Source of the DNA: Rubrivivax sp.
GTDB lineage: Bacteria; Pseudomonadota; Gammaproteobacteria; Burkholderiales; Burkholderiaceae_C
NCBI GenBank assembly: GCA_020248915.1
Contig: JADCGP010000008.1
Coordinates: 310,001-374,000 of the forward strand
Direction: 5' to 3'
Length of the DNA stretch: 64,000 bases
The stretch's first letter is position 1, and the number at the start of each line of letters is the position of its first letter. Under the pieces are notes generated by a model, which saw only the letters and a list, made by a program, of their open reading frames with translations, was not told the origin of the DNA and did no database searches. Made by a program: the position numbers and the translations under genes. Below are positions 9,700 to 22,938 of this stretch, piece by piece.

Positions 9700-10665
9700 A
9701 TGGAAATCGCCCTCATCGTCGCCATCGTCGCGATCATCTTCGTCGTCCGCACCTTCAAGATCGTGCCGCAGCAGCACGCTTGGGTGGTCGAGCGTCTCGG
9801 CAAGTACGACCGCACCCTGACGCCGGGGCTGAAGTTCGTCGTGCCCTTCATCGAGCGCGTGGCCTACCGCCACTCGCTGAAGGAGGTGCCGCTCGACGTG
9901 CCGAGCCAGGTCTGCATCACCAAGGACAACACCCAGCTCCAGGTGGACGGGATCCTGTACTTCCAGGTCACCGACCCGATGCGCGCCAGCTACGGGTCGA
10001 GCGACTACATCGTCGCCATCACCCAGCTCGCGCAGACCACGCTGCGCAGCGTGATCGGCCGCATGGAGCTGGACAAGACCTTCGAGGAGCGCGAGCTGAT
10101 CAACGCCACCGTGGTCAACGCGCTCGACGAGGCGGCGCTGAACTGGGGCGTCAAGGTGCTGCGCTACGAGATCAAGGACCTCACGCCCCCCGCCGAGATC
10201 CTGCGCGCGATGCAGGCCCAGATCACGGCCGAACGCGAGAAGCGCGCGCTGATCGCCGCCTCGGAAGGCCGCCGTCAGGAGCAGATCAACATCGCCACCG
10301 GCGAGCGCGAGGCGTTCATCGCCCGCAGCGAAGGCGAAAAGCAGGCCGAGATCAACACCGCGCAGGGGCAGGCTTCGGCCATCGTCGCCGTCGCCGAGGC
10401 CACGGCCGACGCCATCCGCAAGGTCGCCGCGGCCATCCAGCAGCCGGGTGGCGAGCAGGCCGTGCAGCTGAAGGTGGCCGAGAAGGCGGTCGAGGCCTAC
10501 GGCAGCCTGGCCCGCACCAACAACACGATGATCGTGCCCGGACACATGGGCGAGGTCGCCGGGTTGATCGGCACCGCGATGGCGCTCATCCAGGGTGCCA
10601 AGGCCGGCGCCGCTGCCGGCGCCGGCACGGCCGCTGCCGCAGGGCGCGGCGGCGAGGCCCGCTGA
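9700..10665 (+). CDS. SPFH domain (stomatin/paraslipin-like) protein
   Basis: A 321-residue stomatin-like protein. It has one N-terminal membrane segment (IALIVAIVAIIFVV), then the SPFH/Band 7 domain (about 20-190) with VVERLGKYDRTLTPGLKF and VDGILYFQVTDPMRASY. An alanine- and glutamate-rich coiled coil (about 190-270) follows. It should form large oligomers at the inner membrane with the upstream NfeD protein; the bacterial family is called paraslipin or QmcA-like. The frame is open further upstream, but the ATG at 9700 gives the normal family start. The C-terminal tail is Gly/Ala-rich. Confidence 0.9.
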   Translation: MEIALIVAIVAIIFVVRTFKIVPQQHAWVVERLGKYDRTLTPGLKFVVPFIERVAYRHSLKEVPLDVPSQVCITKDNTQLQVDGILYFQVTDPMRASYGSSDYIVAITQLAQTTLRSVIGRMELDKTFEERELINATVVNALDEAALNWGVKVLRYEIKDLTPPAEILRAMQAQITAEREKRALIAASEGRRQEQINIATGEREAFIARSEGEKQAEINTAQGQASAIVAVAEATADAIRKVAAAIQQPGGEQAVQLKVAEKAVEAYGSLARTNNTMIVPGHMGEVAGLIGTAMALIQGAKAGAAAGAGTAAAAGRGGEAR

Positions 10666-10736
10666 GGCCGCCGCGGGCACAGCGCGCTCCCGGGCCACTG
10701 CAGACACCCGCAACCTCCGAGGCTGCCCCAGTCCCG

Positions 10737-11129
10737 ATGGCCGCCACACCGCCTTCCGCCGCGCGTAACGTGCTGGGCACCGTGCTCCAGCCCTGCTCCT
10801 TCGACCCGCTGACCGGCTGGTACCGCGACGGCTGCTGCCGCACCGACGCCCACGACCACGGCAGCCACGTCGTGTGCTGCCGCGTGACAGTGGAGTTCCT
10901 GAACCGCCAACTCGAGGCCGGCAACGACCTGATCACGCCGCGGCCGGGGTTCCGCTTCCCCGGCCTGAAGCCAGGCGACCAGTGGTGCGTTTGCGCGCTG
11001 CGCTGGCGCGAGGCCTACGAGCAGGGCTACGCACCGCCGGTGGTGCTGGAGAGCACGCACGAACGCGCGCTCGACTTCGTGCCGATCGACTGGCTGCGCC
11101 GCGCCGGCGCGCCGGTGCCCCGCCGGTAG
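10737..11129 (+). CDS. DUF2237 family protein
   Basis: A 130-residue soluble protein of the uncharacterised DUF2237 family. It shows the family core: NVLGTVLQPC, a TGWYRDGCC segment, HVVCCRVTVEFL, then PGLKPGDQWCVCALRW and the C-terminal ALDFVPIDWL. Six cysteines are present in the body of the protein, several in pairs, which could suggest metal binding, but no function is established. It starts 71 nt after the stomatin-like gene and its stop TAG is the first half of the -10 hexamer of the following tRNA gene. Confidence 0.85.
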   Translation: MAATPPSAARNVLGTVLQPCSFDPLTGWYRDGCCRTDAHDHGSHVVCCRVTVEFLNRQLEAGNDLITPRPGFRFPGLKPGDQWCVCALRWREAYEQGYAPPVVLESTHERALDFVPIDWLRRAGAPVPRR

Positions 11130-11132
11130 AAT
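11127..11132 (+). promoter_or_regulatory. -10 box (TAGAAT) of tRNA-Ser(GGA)
   Basis: TAGAAT starts on the stop codon of the DUF2237 gene and lies 14 nt before the tRNA 5' end, the right place for a start near 11139. No good -35 is seen. Confidence 0.5.
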
Positions 11133-11146
11133 CAGGCGCGTCCCGC

Positions 11147-11237
11147 GGAGGGATGGATGAGCGGTTTAAGTCGCACGCCTGGAAAGCGTGTGGGGGTTAA
11201 CAGCCCCCCGCGGGTTCGAATCCCGCTCCCTCCGCCA
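11147..11237 (+). tRNA. tRNA-Ser (anticodon GGA)
   Basis: Acceptor GGAGGGA (11147-11153) pairs with TCCCTCC, with discriminator G and encoded CCA at 11235-11237. The anticodon loop reads CTGGAAA, anticodon GGA. The long variable arm GTGGGGGTTAACAGCCCCC and the T-arm GGTTCGAATCC are those of a class II serine tRNA. Reads UCC/UCU codons. Confidence 0.97.
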
Positions 11238-11440
11238 CTTCGCACCAAGTAGCTCGCGCCGAGTCAGCGTTCTACCCCTCGAAGAACCCGTCGAACGGAA
11301 GACGGTCCGGGCCGCGTGCAGCAGCGTCGGGCTCCGCAGGGCGGCCACCCGGCGGGCGCGGATGCGACGCTGGCGCCAAGGTGCACAGGGTGTCGCGCAG
11401 AGTTCATCGGCGGCCCCGCGGGGGCGGCGGTTGTCTCGAT

Positions 11441-11462
11441 GGACCGGCGCGAGTGCCGGTCC
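11441..11462 (-). terminator. Hairpin just after glgA
   Basis: GGACCGGC and GCCGGTCC form a perfect 8-bp stem with a 6-nt loop starting 8 nt after the glgA stop. There is no T-run, so termination would be weak or Rho-assisted. The rest of 11238-11440, between tRNA-Ser and this hairpin, shows no gene. Confidence 0.35.
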
Positions 11463-11469
11463 GTCGCGC

Positions 11470-12960
11470 TCAGCCCGGCGGGCGTTCGCGCAGCGTCCGG
11501 TAGAGCTCCAGATAGCGGCTTGCAGCCCCCGTCCAGTCGAGGTCGGCGGCCATCGCACGCTGCTGCAGCACAGCCCAGGACGGTGGGTCGGTGGCGCGCA
11601 GCGCGCGGGCGCGCTCGACGGCCTCGCACAGTGCCTGGGGGGTGGCTGCGTCGAACACGAAGCCGTTGCCCTCGGGCAGCGCGGCGTCCTGCACCGTGTC
11701 GGCCAGGCCGCCGACCCGGCGCACGACGGGCAGCGTGCCATAGCGCAGGCCGTACATCTGGGTCAGCCCGCAGGGCTCGAAGCGCGACGGCACGGCGATC
11801 GCGTCGGCACCGGCCAGCAGCCGGTGGGCGCGGTCTTCGTCGTAGCCCACGTGCACGTGCACGCGGCCCGGGTGGGCCTGCGCCGCAGCCCGCAGTGCGG
11901 CCTCGAGCACGGGGTCGCCGCTGCCCTGCACGGCCAGCTGCACTCCCCCTTCCAGCAGCCGGGGCAGCGCCTGAAGCACCAGGTCGAGCCCCTTCTGCGA
12001 GCTGAGCCGGCTGACGATGGCCAGCACCAGCGCCCCGTCGTCGTGCTCGAAGCCCAGTTCGCGCTGCAGCGCGAGCCGGCAGGCGCGCTTGCCCCCCATC
12101 CGCGCCGCGTCGTAGCGGCTGGGCAGCGCGGCATCGGTGGCCGGGTTCCAGACCTCGGCGTCGATGCCGTTGAGGATGCCGGTCACGTCGTCGCCGCGCG
12201 CGCGCACCGCGCCCTCGAGCCCGAAGCCGAACTCGGGCGTGGCGATCTCGCGCGCGTAGGTCGGGCTGACGGTGGTGACGCGGTCGGCGTACTGCAGCCC
12301 CGCCTTCATCAGGCAGAGCTGGCCGTGGAACTCCAGCCCGGCCGGCGACATGTGGCGCGAGGCCAGTCCGAGCAGCGGCCAGTCGTGCAGCGGGAACAGG
12401 CCCTGGAAGGCCATGTTGTGGATCGTGAAGATGCTGCGTACGCCGCCGGCGGGGTGGTCGGCCACGTGGGCGCACGCGAGCGCGGCGTGCCAGTCGTGGG
12501 CGTGCACGATGTCCGCGTGCCAGCGCGGGTCGGCATCCGCGGCGGCGAGGTGCGCGGCCACCCACCCGAGCAGAGCGAAGCGCTGCAGGTTGTCGGGCCA
12601 CTCTTCGCCGTTGGGGGCGAGGTAGGGGTTGCCGGCGCGGCGGTAGAGGTAGGGGGCATCGACGACGTAGGCCGGCAAATCGGTGCCGGGCATCCGGCCG
12701 CGCAGCAGCCGCACGCGCAGCGCGCCGAAGCAGCTGCCGATGTCGATCACGCTGCGGGCGTCGCGCACGCCCTCGAGCACGCTCGGGTAGCCGGGGAGCA
12801 GCAGGCGCACGTCGGCGCCCTGGCGCGCCTGCGCGGCGGGCAGCGCGGCCACCACGTCGGCCAGGCCGCCGGTCTTGACGAGCGGAAACACCTCGGCTGC
12901 GACGTGCAGCGCACGCAGCGGGCGGCTGCCGCCGCCAGGGCTTCCTGCGGGCCTGGCCAC
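11470..12960 (-). CDS. glgA: Glycogen synthase (ADP-glucose)
   Basis: GT5 glycosyltransferase that adds glucose from ADP-glucose to the growing alpha-1,4 glucan. The 496-residue protein has the N-terminal ADP-glucose motif KTGGLADVV near residue 22, HAHDWHAAL, and the C-terminal half with [11 protein letters not shown] and [20 protein letters not shown]. The start chosen is GTG at 12960, with AGGAC a few bases upstream, which directly follows the glgC stop by 8 nt. The frame is open further upstream inside glgC, so a longer product is not real. Cotranscribed with glgC. Confidence 0.95.
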   Translation of the reverse strand: MARPAGSPGGGSRPLRALHVAAEVFPLVKTGGLADVVAALPAAQARQGADVRLLLPGYPSVLEGVRDARSVIDIGSCFGALRVRLLRGRMPGTDLPAYVVDAPYLYRRAGNPYLAPNGEEWPDNLQRFALLGWVAAHLAAADADPRWHADIVHAHDWHAALACAHVADHPAGGVRSIFTIHNMAFQGLFPLHDWPLLGLASRHMSPAGLEFHGQLCLMKAGLQYADRVTTVSPTYAREIATPEFGFGLEGAVRARGDDVTGILNGIDAEVWNPATDAALPSRYDAARMGGKRACRLALQRELGFEHDDGALVLAIVSRLSSQKGLDLVLQALPRLLEGGVQLAVQGSGDPVLEAALRAAAQAHPGRVHVHVGYDEDRAHRLLAGADAIAVPSRFEPCGLTQMYGLRYGTLPVVRRVGGLADTVQDAALPEGNGFVFDAATPQALCEAVERARALRATDPPSWAVLQQRAMAADLDWTGAASRYLELYRTLRERPPG

Positions 12961-12968
12961 CGGCGGTC

Positions 12969-14231
12969 CTACAGCTGGCGCAGCATCTCGCGCGTGACCA
13001 GCGTGATGCCGCTGTCGGTGCGGTAGAAGCGTGCGGCGTCGGCCTGCGGGTCCTCGCCGATCACCATGCCGTCGGGCACGATGCAGTCGCGGTCGATCAC
13101 CGCGCGGTGGATGCGCGCGTGCCGGCCCACCTGCACGCCGGGCAGCAGCACGCTCCAGTTCACGCCGGCGTACGAATGCACCCGCACCTGCGAGAACAGC
13201 ACGCTGCGGAACACGGCGCCGCTGACGATGCAGCCCCCCGAGACCATCGACTCGATCGCCACGCCGCGCCGGTCGTCCTGGTTGTGCACGAACTTGGCCG
13301 GCGGCAGCTGGGGCTGGTAGGTCCAGATCGGCCAGTTGGTGTCGTACAGGTTGAGCAGCGGGTCGGTGGCGGTCAGGTCGATGTTGGCGTCCCAGTAGGC
13401 ATCGATCGTGCCGACGTCGCGCCAGTAGGGGGCCTGGCCGGGCTTGGCGCCGACACAGCTGAGCTCGAACGGGTGCGCTGCCGCGACCCCGGCCTTTACC
13501 ATCTTCGGGATGACGTCCTTGCCGAAGTCGTGGCTCGAGCCCTTGTCGGCCATGTCGCGCTCGAGCTCGCGGAACAGGTAGCGCGCGTTGAACACGTAGA
13601 TGCCCATGCTCGCCAGCGAGCGCTCCGGCTTGCCGGGAATCGTCGGCGGCTCGGGGGGCTTCTCGACGAAGTCGGTGATGCGGCGGCGCTCGTCGATGGC
13701 CATCACGCCGAACGCCGTGGCCTCCGAGCGGGGCACCTCGAGGCAGCCCACGGTGCACTCGCGCCCCATGGCCACGTGGTCGGCCAGCATCAGCGCGTAG
13801 TTCATCTTGTAGACGTGGTCGCCGGCCAGCACCACCACGTAGTCGGCGCGGTAGGCGGCGATGATGTCCTGGTTCTGGTAGACGGCGTCGGCCGTGCCCC
13901 GGTACCAGCTCTCCTCGTCGACCCGCTGCTGCGCCGGCAGCAGATCGACGAACTCGTTCATCTCGCTCTTCAGGAAGGCCCAGCCGCGCTGCAGATGGCG
14001 CAGCAGGCTGTGGCTCTTGTACTGCGTGATCACGCCGATGCGGCGGATGCCCGAATTCAGGCAGTTGGACAGCGCGAAGTCGACGATCCGGAACTTGCCG
14101 CCGAAGTAGACGGCCGGCTTGGCGCGCGAGTCGGTCAGGTTCTTCAACCGGCTGCCGCGGCCGCCCGCCAGCACCAGCGCCACGGCGCGCCGCGGCAGGT
14201 CGAAGTTCTGGGCAGGGTCGAGCGTCGGCAT
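12969..14231 (-). CDS. glgC: Glucose-1-phosphate adenylyltransferase
   Basis: Makes ADP-glucose from ATP and glucose-1-phosphate, the committed and allosterically controlled step of glycogen synthesis. The 420-residue protein has the nucleotidyltransferase signature [14 protein letters not shown] with [16 protein letters not shown] close behind. [15 protein letters not shown] residues appear as [13 protein letters not shown], and the C-terminal left-handed beta-helix domain (about 300-420) is present. The ATG is preceded by CCGGAG at good spacing. It is the first gene of the glgC-glgA operon, divergent from glgP. Confidence 0.97.
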   Translation of the reverse strand: MPTLDPAQNFDLPRRAVALVLAGGRGSRLKNLTDSRAKPAVYFGGKFRIVDFALSNCLNSGIRRIGVITQYKSHSLLRHLQRGWAFLKSEMNEFVDLLPAQQRVDEESWYRGTADAVYQNQDIIAAYRADYVVVLAGDHVYKMNYALMLADHVAMGRECTVGCLEVPRSEATAFGVMAIDERRRITDFVEKPPEPPTIPGKPERSLASMGIYVFNARYLFRELERDMADKGSSHDFGKDVIPKMVKAGVAAAHPFELSCVGAKPGQAPYWRDVGTIDAYWDANIDLTATDPLLNLYDTNWPIWTYQPQLPPAKFVHNQDDRRGVAIESMVSGGCIVSGAVFRSVLFSQVRVHSYAGVNWSVLLPGVQVGRHARIHRAVIDRDCIVPDGMVIGEDPQADAARFYRTDSGITLVTREMLRQL

Positions 14232-14428
14232 CTTGGTCTCCGGTTTGGCGGTTTCACCAAAACTACAGGTGTTGTTTCTTCGCGGAATGGTCGTCCATTA
14301 GGTTTTACCCAACAAATTACTTTAACAAGTCGACGCAAGCTTATGTTTTTTATATATATTCAATTTCGACAAGAAGATCGCGCCGAATTCCCCTGAAGCA
14401 AAGCTACGGCACTGAACGTTCTGGATCG
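14232..14428. promoter_or_regulatory. AT-rich divergent control region glgC / glgP
   Basis: This gap is far richer in A and T than anything around it, with TTTTTTATATATATTC near 14345-14360 and AAATTACTTTAAC near 14314-14326. It should hold the glgC promoter (minus) and upstream control sites for glgP. I could not settle on one glgC -35/-10 pair. Confidence 0.5.
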
Positions 14429-14457
14429 TTGACGCTCCCGCCCTCGTCCGACACACT
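14429..14457 (+). promoter_or_regulatory. Candidate glgP promoter
   Basis: TTGACG (14429-14434), a 17-nt spacer and CACACT (14452-14457). The -35 matches five of six consensus bases; the -10 is weaker. The predicted start near 14464 excludes the upstream in-frame GTG at 14458 as the glgP start. Confidence 0.5.
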
Positions 14458-14514
14458 GTGCCGCATCCGCCGGCGCGGCGCCCGATGCGGGATGATGCCG
14501 AACAAGCCCTGCCC

Positions 14515-16947
<2,433 letters not shown>

Positions 16948-16970
16948 CGGCCCGCCCCGGGGCCTGCACG

Positions 16971-19163
16971 ATGTCCGGCAAACCGCTCGACCGGGAGACG
17001 ATCGCCGCCCTGTGCGAGGGACGCCACGGCGACCCCTTCGCCGTGCTCGGCCCGCACGGCGCGTTCGGCGCGCGCGGCGCGTTGCGCGCCTTCCTGCCTG
17101 GCGCCGCCGAGGTGCAGGCGCGCACGCTGCCCGCCGCGGGCGCCCGTCGCGCCGGGCGTGCGACGCCGCTGCACTGCGTCGACCCCGCCGGCCTGTTCGA
17201 GGGCCCGCGCCCCAGCCGGCCCTACCGGCTCGAGGTCACCTGGGCCGACGGCAACCGGTCGACACTGGACGATCCGTACCGGTTCGGCCCGGTGCTGGGA
17301 GAACTCGACGTCTGGCTGCTTAGCGAAGGCACCCACCTGCGGCCCTTCGAGGTGCTGGGGGCGCACCCGCGCGAGCACGAGGAGGTGGCCGGCGTGGCGT
17401 TCGCGGTGTGGGCGCCCAACGCGTCGCGCGTCAGCGTGGTGGGCGACTTCAACCTCTGGGACGGCCGCCGCCACCCGATGCGCCTGCGGCGCGAGTGCGG
17501 CGTCTGGGAGCTGTTCCTGCCGGGTGTGCAGGCAGGAGCGCACTACAAGTTCGAGCTGCTCGACCGCGAGGGGCGCCTGCTGCCGCACAAGGCCGACCCC
17601 TACGCGCGCCGCGCCGAGCTGCGCCCGGCCTGCGCCAGCATCGTGGCCGGGCTGCCGCCCGCCGCGCCGCCATCGGCCGAGCGCCGCCGCGCCAATGCGA
17701 TCGACGCGCCGGTGAGCGTCTACGAGGTGCACCTGGGCAGCTGGCGGCGGCGCGACGCGATCCACTGGCTCGACTGGGACGAGCTCGCCGCGCAGCTGAT
17801 CCCGTACGCCTGCGAGCTGGGCTTCACGCACCTGGAGCTGATGCCGGTGGCCGAGCACCCGCTGGACGCCAGCTGGGGCTACCAGACCACCGGCCTGTAC
17901 GCCCCCACCGCGCGCTTCGGGGCGCCGGAGGGACTGCGCCGCTTCGTCGAGCGGGCCCACGCCGCGGGCCTGGGCGTGATCCTCGACTGGGTGCCGGCGC
18001 ACTTCCCCACCGACGGCTGGGGCCTGGCGCGCTTCGACGGCACCGCGCTGTTCGAGTACGCCGACCCGCGCGAGGGCTACCACAACGACTGGAACACGCT
18101 GATCTACAACTGGGGCCGCACCGAGGTGCGCAACTTCCTGGTCGGCAACGCGCTGTACTGGCTCGAGCGCTTCGACGTCGACGGCCTGCGCGTGGACGCG
18201 GTGGCCTCGATGCTCTACCGCGACTACAGCCGCAAGGCGGGCGAGTGGATCCCCAACGTCCACGGCGGCCGCGAGAACCTGGAGGCGATCGCCTTCCTGC
18301 GGCGCCTGAACGAGGTGCTCGGCGCCGAGCGGCCGCAGGCCGTGACGGTGGCCGAGGAGAGCACCGCGTTCCCGGCCGTCAGCCGGCCCACCTGGGCCGG
18401 TGGCCTGGGCTTCCACTACAAGTGGAACATGGGCTGGATGAACGACACGCTGAAGTACATGGCGCGCGACCCCATCCATCGGCCCTGGCACCACGGCGAG
18501 CTGACGTTCGGGCTGGTCTACGCGTTCCACGAGAACTTCATGCTCGCGATAAGCCACGACGAGGTCGTGCACGGCAAGGGCTCGCTGCTGGCGCGCATGC
18601 CCGGCGACCGCTGGCAGCAGTTCGCCAACCTGCGCGCCTACTACGGCTTCATGTGGGGCCACCCCGGCAAGAAGCTGCTGTTCATGGGCTGCGAGTTCGC
18701 TCAGCAGGCCGAGTGGAAGCACGACGCCAGCCTCGACTGGCACTTGCTCGAGCAACCCGGGCACGCCGGCGTGCAGCGGCTGGTGCGCGACCTCAACGCG
18801 CTGTACCGCGGCAGCGCCGCGCTGCACGAGCAGGACTGCAGCGGCGCCGGCTTCGAGTGGATCGACCACGACGACGCCCAGCGCAGCCTGCTTTCCTTCG
18901 TGCGCCGCTCGCGCGACGGGGCGCTGATGCTGGTGGTCTGCAACTTCGCGCCCGTGGTCCACCACGGGCTGCGCCTGGGCGTTCCGGCCGCGGGCACCTG
19001 GCGCGAGCGGCTCAACACCGACTCGCGCTTCTACGGCGGCAGCGACGTCGGCCAGCCGCTGGCCGCCGTCGGCACCGAGCCGGTGCCCAGCCATGGCCGG
19101 GCGCTGTCGCTGCGGCTGACGGTGCCACCGCTGGCCACCGTGTTCCTCGAGTGGACCGCGTGA
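16971..19163 (+). CDS. glgB: 1,4-alpha-glucan branching enzyme
   Basis: Creates alpha-1,6 branches in glycogen. The 730-residue GH13 protein has two N-terminal CBM48-type modules (about 1-110 and 115-215, with [20 protein letters not shown]). The catalytic barrel carries nucleophile Asp409 in GLRVDAVAS, acid/base Glu462 in AEEST, and a [11 protein letters not shown] transition-state motif. A C-terminal beta domain ends the protein. The length matches the long GlgB form. It starts 23 nt after glgP, and its stop overlaps the glgX GTG. Confidence 0.97.
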   Translation: MSGKPLDRETIAALCEGRHGDPFAVLGPHGAFGARGALRAFLPGAAEVQARTLPAAGARRAGRATPLHCVDPAGLFEGPRPSRPYRLEVTWADGNRSTLDDPYRFGPVLGELDVWLLSEGTHLRPFEVLGAHPREHEEVAGVAFAVWAPNASRVSVVGDFNLWDGRRHPMRLRRECGVWELFLPGVQAGAHYKFELLDREGRLLPHKADPYARRAELRPACASIVAGLPPAAPPSAERRRANAIDAPVSVYEVHLGSWRRRDAIHWLDWDELAAQLIPYACELGFTHLELMPVAEHPLDASWGYQTTGLYAPTARFGAPEGLRRFVERAHAAGLGVILDWVPAHFPTDGWGLARFDGTALFEYADPREGYHNDWNTLIYNWGRTEVRNFLVGNALYWLERFDVDGLRVDAVASMLYRDYSRKAGEWIPNVHGGRENLEAIAFLRRLNEVLGAERPQAVTVAEESTAFPAVSRPTWAGGLGFHYKWNMGWMNDTLKYMARDPIHRPWHHGELTFGLVYAFHENFMLAISHDEVVHGKGSLLARMPGDRWQQFANLRAYYGFMWGHPGKKLLFMGCEFAQQAEWKHDASLDWHLLEQPGHAGVQRLVRDLNALYRGSAALHEQDCSGAGFEWIDHDDAQRSLLSFVRRSRDGALMLVVCNFAPVVHHGLRLGVPAAGTWRERLNTDSRFYGGSDVGQPLAAVGTEPVPSHGRALSLRLTVPPLATVFLEWTA

Positions 19164-21325
19164 ACGGGCCTGCTCCTGCACCGGCACCTGCACCGGCACC
19201 TGCACCGGCACCTGCACCGGCACCGGCCGCACCCTCCCCTGCCGCGCACCTCGGGCCCGGGCAGCCCTGGCCGCTGGGCGCGACGGTCACCGCCCAGGGC
19301 CTCAACGTGGCCGTCTTCTCGGCCCACGCCACGCGGATCGAGCTGTGCCTCTTCGACACCGACGGCTCGCAGGAGCTGGCGCGCCTGCCGCTGCCGCGCC
19401 GCAGCGGCGACGTCTGGCACGGGCTGCTGCCGGGCGCCGGGCCCGGGCTGGTCTACGGGCTGCGCGCCCACGGGCCGTGGCGGCCCGACCGCGGCCACCG
19501 CTTCAATCCGGCGCGGCTGCTGCTCGACCCATGGGCCCGCGAGATCGTCCCGCCGCCCGGCGGCTTCGACCCGCGCCGCCCGCACACCGACGCCCGGCCC
19601 GACCACCCCGCCGAGCCCGATCCGCGCGACAACGCGCGCTTCGCGCACAAGGCGCGGGTGCCCGACCACGTCCCGGCGCCCGAGTGGCGCCAGCCGCGCC
19701 ATGCCGCCGGGGACCTGGTGCTTTACGAGCTGCACGTGCGCTCGTTCACGCGCCTCATGGCCGCGGTGCCCGAGGCCGAGCGCGGGACCTACGCAGGCCT
19801 CGCCAGCGAGCCGGCGATCGCGCACCTGCGACGCCTGGGTGTCACCGCGGTCAGCCTGCTGCCGGTGATGGCCAAGCTCGACGAGCCGCGGTTGTCGGCG
19901 CTCGGCTTGGTCAACCACTGGGGCTACAACACCTTCGGCTTCTTCTGCCCGGAACCCCGCTACGCTGCCGGTCCCGACCCGCGCGCCGAGTTCCGGACCA
20001 TGGTGCAGCGGCTGCACGCCGCAGGCATCGAGGTGATCCTGGACGTCGTGTTCAACCACACGGCCGAGGGCGACGCCCACGGGCCGACGCTCGCCTGGCG
20101 CGGCCTGGACAACGCGAGCTGGTACCGCCTGCACGACGGCGACCGCTCGGGCTACGTCAATTGGACGGGCTGCGGCAACACGCTCGACATCGGGCACCCC
20201 CGGGTGCTGCAGTTCGTGCTCGACAGCCTGCGCCACTGGGTGCAGGAGATGGGGGCCGACGGCTTCCGCTTCGACCTTGCCCCGGTGCTGGGCCGCGATG
20301 CCCAGGCCTTCGACCGCCGCGCGGCCTTCTTCAAGGCCGTGGCGCAGGACCCGGTGCTGCAGTCCGTGAGGCTGATCGCCGAACCCTGGGACCTGGGCCC
20401 AGACGGCTACCAGGCCGGCGCCTTCCCGGACGGCTGGCTGGAGTGGAACGACCGCTTCCGCGACACCGTGCGTTCGTTCTTCCTGGGTGGCGACTGCACC
20501 CGGGGCGCGCTCGCGCTGCGCCTGGCCGGCTCGTCCGACCTGTTCCAGGCGCGGCGCCGCAGTCCGCTGGAGTCGGTGAACTACGTGGTCGCGCACGACG
20601 GCTTCAACCTGCACGACCTGGTCAGCCACGACCTGCGCCACAACGAGGCCAACGGCGAAGGCAATCGCGACGGCCATCCGCACAACTACAGCTGGAACTG
20701 CGGCTGGGAGGGCCCGACCAGCGACCCCGACGTGCTCGCCCGGCGCGCCCGCCTCCAGCGCGCGCTGGTGGCCGCGACGCTGCTGGCGCAGGGCACGCCG
20801 ATGCTGGCCGCCGGCGACGAGATCGGCCACACCCAGCGCGGCAACAACAACCCGTACTGCCAGGACAACGAGATCACGTGGCTCGACTGGGAGCGGGCCG
20901 ACGCCGGGCTGCTCGACTACTTCGCCCACGTGGTCGCGCTGCGCCGCCGCCTGCTGCCGCTGGGCGCGCGCTGGTACACCGGGCTGGTGGACGCGCGCGG
21001 CCGGCACGACCTGACGTGGCTGAGCGCCAGCGGCGAGCCGCTCGCGCCCGAGCAATGGGACGACCGCTCCTCGCGCGTGCTCGGCGCGTTGGTCGGCGAG
21101 CCCGGGCGCTGCAGCGACGCGCTGCTGCTGCTGGTCAACGGCAGCGACACGGACGAGCCCTTCCGCCTGCCCCCCGGCGGCTGGATCGCCGAGCTCGACA
21201 GCACCCGGCCCGACGGCCGCAGCGCCTGGCGCCGCGACGGGCAGACCCACCTGACCTTGCCCTCGCGCAGCGTGCTGCTGCTGCGCGACGGCGGCCCAGA
21301 AGCCCAAGCAGGGAGCCCCGCATGA
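19160..21325 (+). CDS. glgX: Glycogen debranching enzyme GlgX
   Basis: Isoamylase-type GH13 enzyme that hydrolyses alpha-1,6 branches left after phosphorylase action. The 721-residue product starts at a GTG overlapping the glgB stop (GTGA). Its first 25 residues are an Ala-Pro repeat from a 12-bp tandem repeat. Then follow a CBM48 module (about 30-130) and the barrel with GFRFDLAPV (Asp372) and [16 protein letters not shown] (Glu408). [11 protein letters not shown] is the third catalytic region. The family is normally about 650-720 residues. Its stop overlaps the malQ ATG. Confidence 0.95.
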   Translation: MNGPAPAPAPAPAPAPAPAPAPAAPSPAAHLGPGQPWPLGATVTAQGLNVAVFSAHATRIELCLFDTDGSQELARLPLPRRSGDVWHGLLPGAGPGLVYGLRAHGPWRPDRGHRFNPARLLLDPWAREIVPPPGGFDPRRPHTDARPDHPAEPDPRDNARFAHKARVPDHVPAPEWRQPRHAAGDLVLYELHVRSFTRLMAAVPEAERGTYAGLASEPAIAHLRRLGVTAVSLLPVMAKLDEPRLSALGLVNHWGYNTFGFFCPEPRYAAGPDPRAEFRTMVQRLHAAGIEVILDVVFNHTAEGDAHGPTLAWRGLDNASWYRLHDGDRSGYVNWTGCGNTLDIGHPRVLQFVLDSLRHWVQEMGADGFRFDLAPVLGRDAQAFDRRAAFFKAVAQDPVLQSVRLIAEPWDLGPDGYQAGAFPDGWLEWNDRFRDTVRSFFLGGDCTRGALALRLAGSSDLFQARRRSPLESVNYVVAHDGFNLHDLVSHDLRHNEANGEGNRDGHPHNYSWNCGWEGPTSDPDVLARRARLQRALVAATLLAQGTPMLAAGDEIGHTQRGNNNPYCQDNEITWLDWERADAGLLDYFAHVVALRRRLLPLGARWYTGLVDARGRHDLTWLSASGEPLAPEQWDDRSSRVLGALVGEPGRCSDALLLLVNGSDTDEPFRLPPGGWIAELDSTRPDGRSAWRRDGQTHLTLPSRSVLLLRDGGPEAQAGSPA
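19179..19226 (+). repeat. 12-bp tandem repeat in the 5' end of glgX
   Basis: CACCGGCACCTG occurs three times in exact tandem, followed by a fourth copy ending CACCGG. It encodes alternating Ala-Pro at the GlgX N terminus. Because the unit is 12 bp, gain or loss of copies keeps the frame. Confidence 0.9.
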
Positions 21326-22815
21326 GACTTCCGCGCGCCAGTGGCGTGCTGCTGCACCCGACCTCGCTGCCCGGCCCGCATGGCTCGGGCGACCTGGGCC
21401 GCGAGGCCTTCCACTTCATCGACTGGCTGGTGGAGGCCGGCCAGCAGCTGTGGCAGGTGCTGCCGCTGGCCGGCATCGGGCCTGGCGACTCGCCCTACAT
21501 GAGCAACTCGGCCTTTGCCGGCAACCCGCTGCTGGTGGACCTGCGCGAGCTGCAGGCCGAGGGCTGGCTCGACGCGCAGGACCTGCTGCCCGTGCCCGGC
21601 CTGGACGCCACCCGGGTGGACTTCGCCGCGATGGTGCCGTTCCGGATGGAGCGGCTGGCACGTGCGGCGGCGCGCTTTGCCGCCGCGGGCACTGCGCCGC
21701 AGCGCGCAGACTTCGAGCGCTTTCGCGCCGAGCAGGCGGGCTGGCTGGCCGACTACGCGCTGTTCATGCCCTTGTGCGAGCGCTTCGCCTGGCGCGACTG
21801 GTGCGACTGGCCCGAGCCGCTGGCGCGGCGCGACGCATCGGCGCTGGCCGCGGCGCGGTCCGAGCTGGCCGATCGCGTGCACTTCTACGAGTTCGTCCAG
21901 TGGCGCTTCTTCCGCCAGTGGGCCTCGCTGCGCACCTATGCGAACGCGCGGGGCGTGCGCATCGTCGGCGACGCGCCGATCTTCATCGCCTACCTCAGCG
22001 CCGAGGTCTGGGCGCGGCCCGAGCTGTTCGAGCTGGATGCGGCCGGCCGGCCGACGGTGATCGCCGGCGTGCCGCCGGACTTCTTCAGCGCCACCGGGCA
22101 GCGCTGGGGCAACCCGCTGTACCGCTGGAGCGAGCACGCCCGGGACGGCTACGCGTGGTGGGTGGAGCGCGTGCGCCGCACCTTCGAGCTCGTGGACATC
22201 GTGCGCATCGACCACTTCCGCGGCTTCGCCGGCTACTGGGAGATTCCCGCCACCGAACCCACCGCCATCAACGGGCGCTGGGTGCCGGGTCCGGGCGAGG
22301 CGCTGTTCGAGGCCATCGCCGCGGCGCTGGGCCCGGTGCCCGTCATCGCCGAGGACCTGGGCGTGATCACGCCCGACGTCGAGGCGCTGCGCCGCCGGTT
22401 CGGCTTCCCGGGCATGCGGATCCTGCAGTTCGCATTCAACGACGACGCCTCCAACCCCTTCCTGCCGCACCACCATGAGCCCGACACCGTCGTCTATGCC
22501 GGCACCCACGACAACGACACCGTGGCCGGCTGGTGGGCGACCGCGGGCGAGGCCGAGAAGCACTTCGCGCGCGGCTACCTCGCGACCGACGGCCACGACA
22601 TGCCGTGGACGCTGATCCGCGCCGCGATGGCCAGCGTGGCCGACACCTGCGTGCACCCGATGCAGGACGTGCTGGCGCTGCCCACCGAGTGCCGGATGAA
22701 CTACCCCGGGCAGGAGTCGGGCTGGTGGCGCTGGCGCTTCCAGTGGAGCCAGGTGCAGCCCTGGCATGCCGAGCGTCTGCGGGAGTTCGGGCGCCTGTAC
22801 GGGCGGTCGGGCTGA
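21322..22815 (+). CDS. malQ: 4-alpha-glucanotransferase (amylomaltase)
   Basis: Transfers maltodextrin segments between glucans, recycling the short chains left by GlgX and GlgP. The 497-residue GH77 enzyme shows GVLLHPTSLPGPHGSGDLG at the N terminus, YMSNSAFAGNPLLVDL, the nucleophile Asp297 in RIDHFRGFAGYWEIP, the acid/base Glu344 in IAEDLG, and THDNDTVAGWW. This is the normal length of the short bacterial form. Its ATG overlaps the glgX stop, making it the last gene of a tightly coupled glgP-B-X-malQ operon. Confidence 0.96.
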   Translation: MRLPRASGVLLHPTSLPGPHGSGDLGREAFHFIDWLVEAGQQLWQVLPLAGIGPGDSPYMSNSAFAGNPLLVDLRELQAEGWLDAQDLLPVPGLDATRVDFAAMVPFRMERLARAAARFAAAGTAPQRADFERFRAEQAGWLADYALFMPLCERFAWRDWCDWPEPLARRDASALAAARSELADRVHFYEFVQWRFFRQWASLRTYANARGVRIVGDAPIFIAYLSAEVWARPELFELDAAGRPTVIAGVPPDFFSATGQRWGNPLYRWSEHARDGYAWWVERVRRTFELVDIVRIDHFRGFAGYWEIPATEPTAINGRWVPGPGEALFEAIAAALGPVPVIAEDLGVITPDVEALRRRFGFPGMRILQFAFNDDASNPFLPHHHEPDTVVYAGTHDNDTVAGWWATAGEAEKHFARGYLATDGHDMPWTLIRAAMASVADTCVHPMQDVLALPTECRMNYPGQESGWWRWRFQWSQVQPWHAERLREFGRLYGRSG

Positions 22816-22938
22816 CGGGCAAGGCGCCCTCGGGGCGCGGTTGACACACCTCAAGCACCGGGCCGGAGGGCGCGGGCCCGGATGGGCCCGATCGTCACAA
22901 TGGCCGGGGCCCCCAGCGGGGGCCCGGAGGGAGCGCGC

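Noticed and set aside
14458..14514. GTG 14458 as glgP start
   Set aside because: It lies upstream of the predicted transcription start near 14464 and adds residues not typical of the family.
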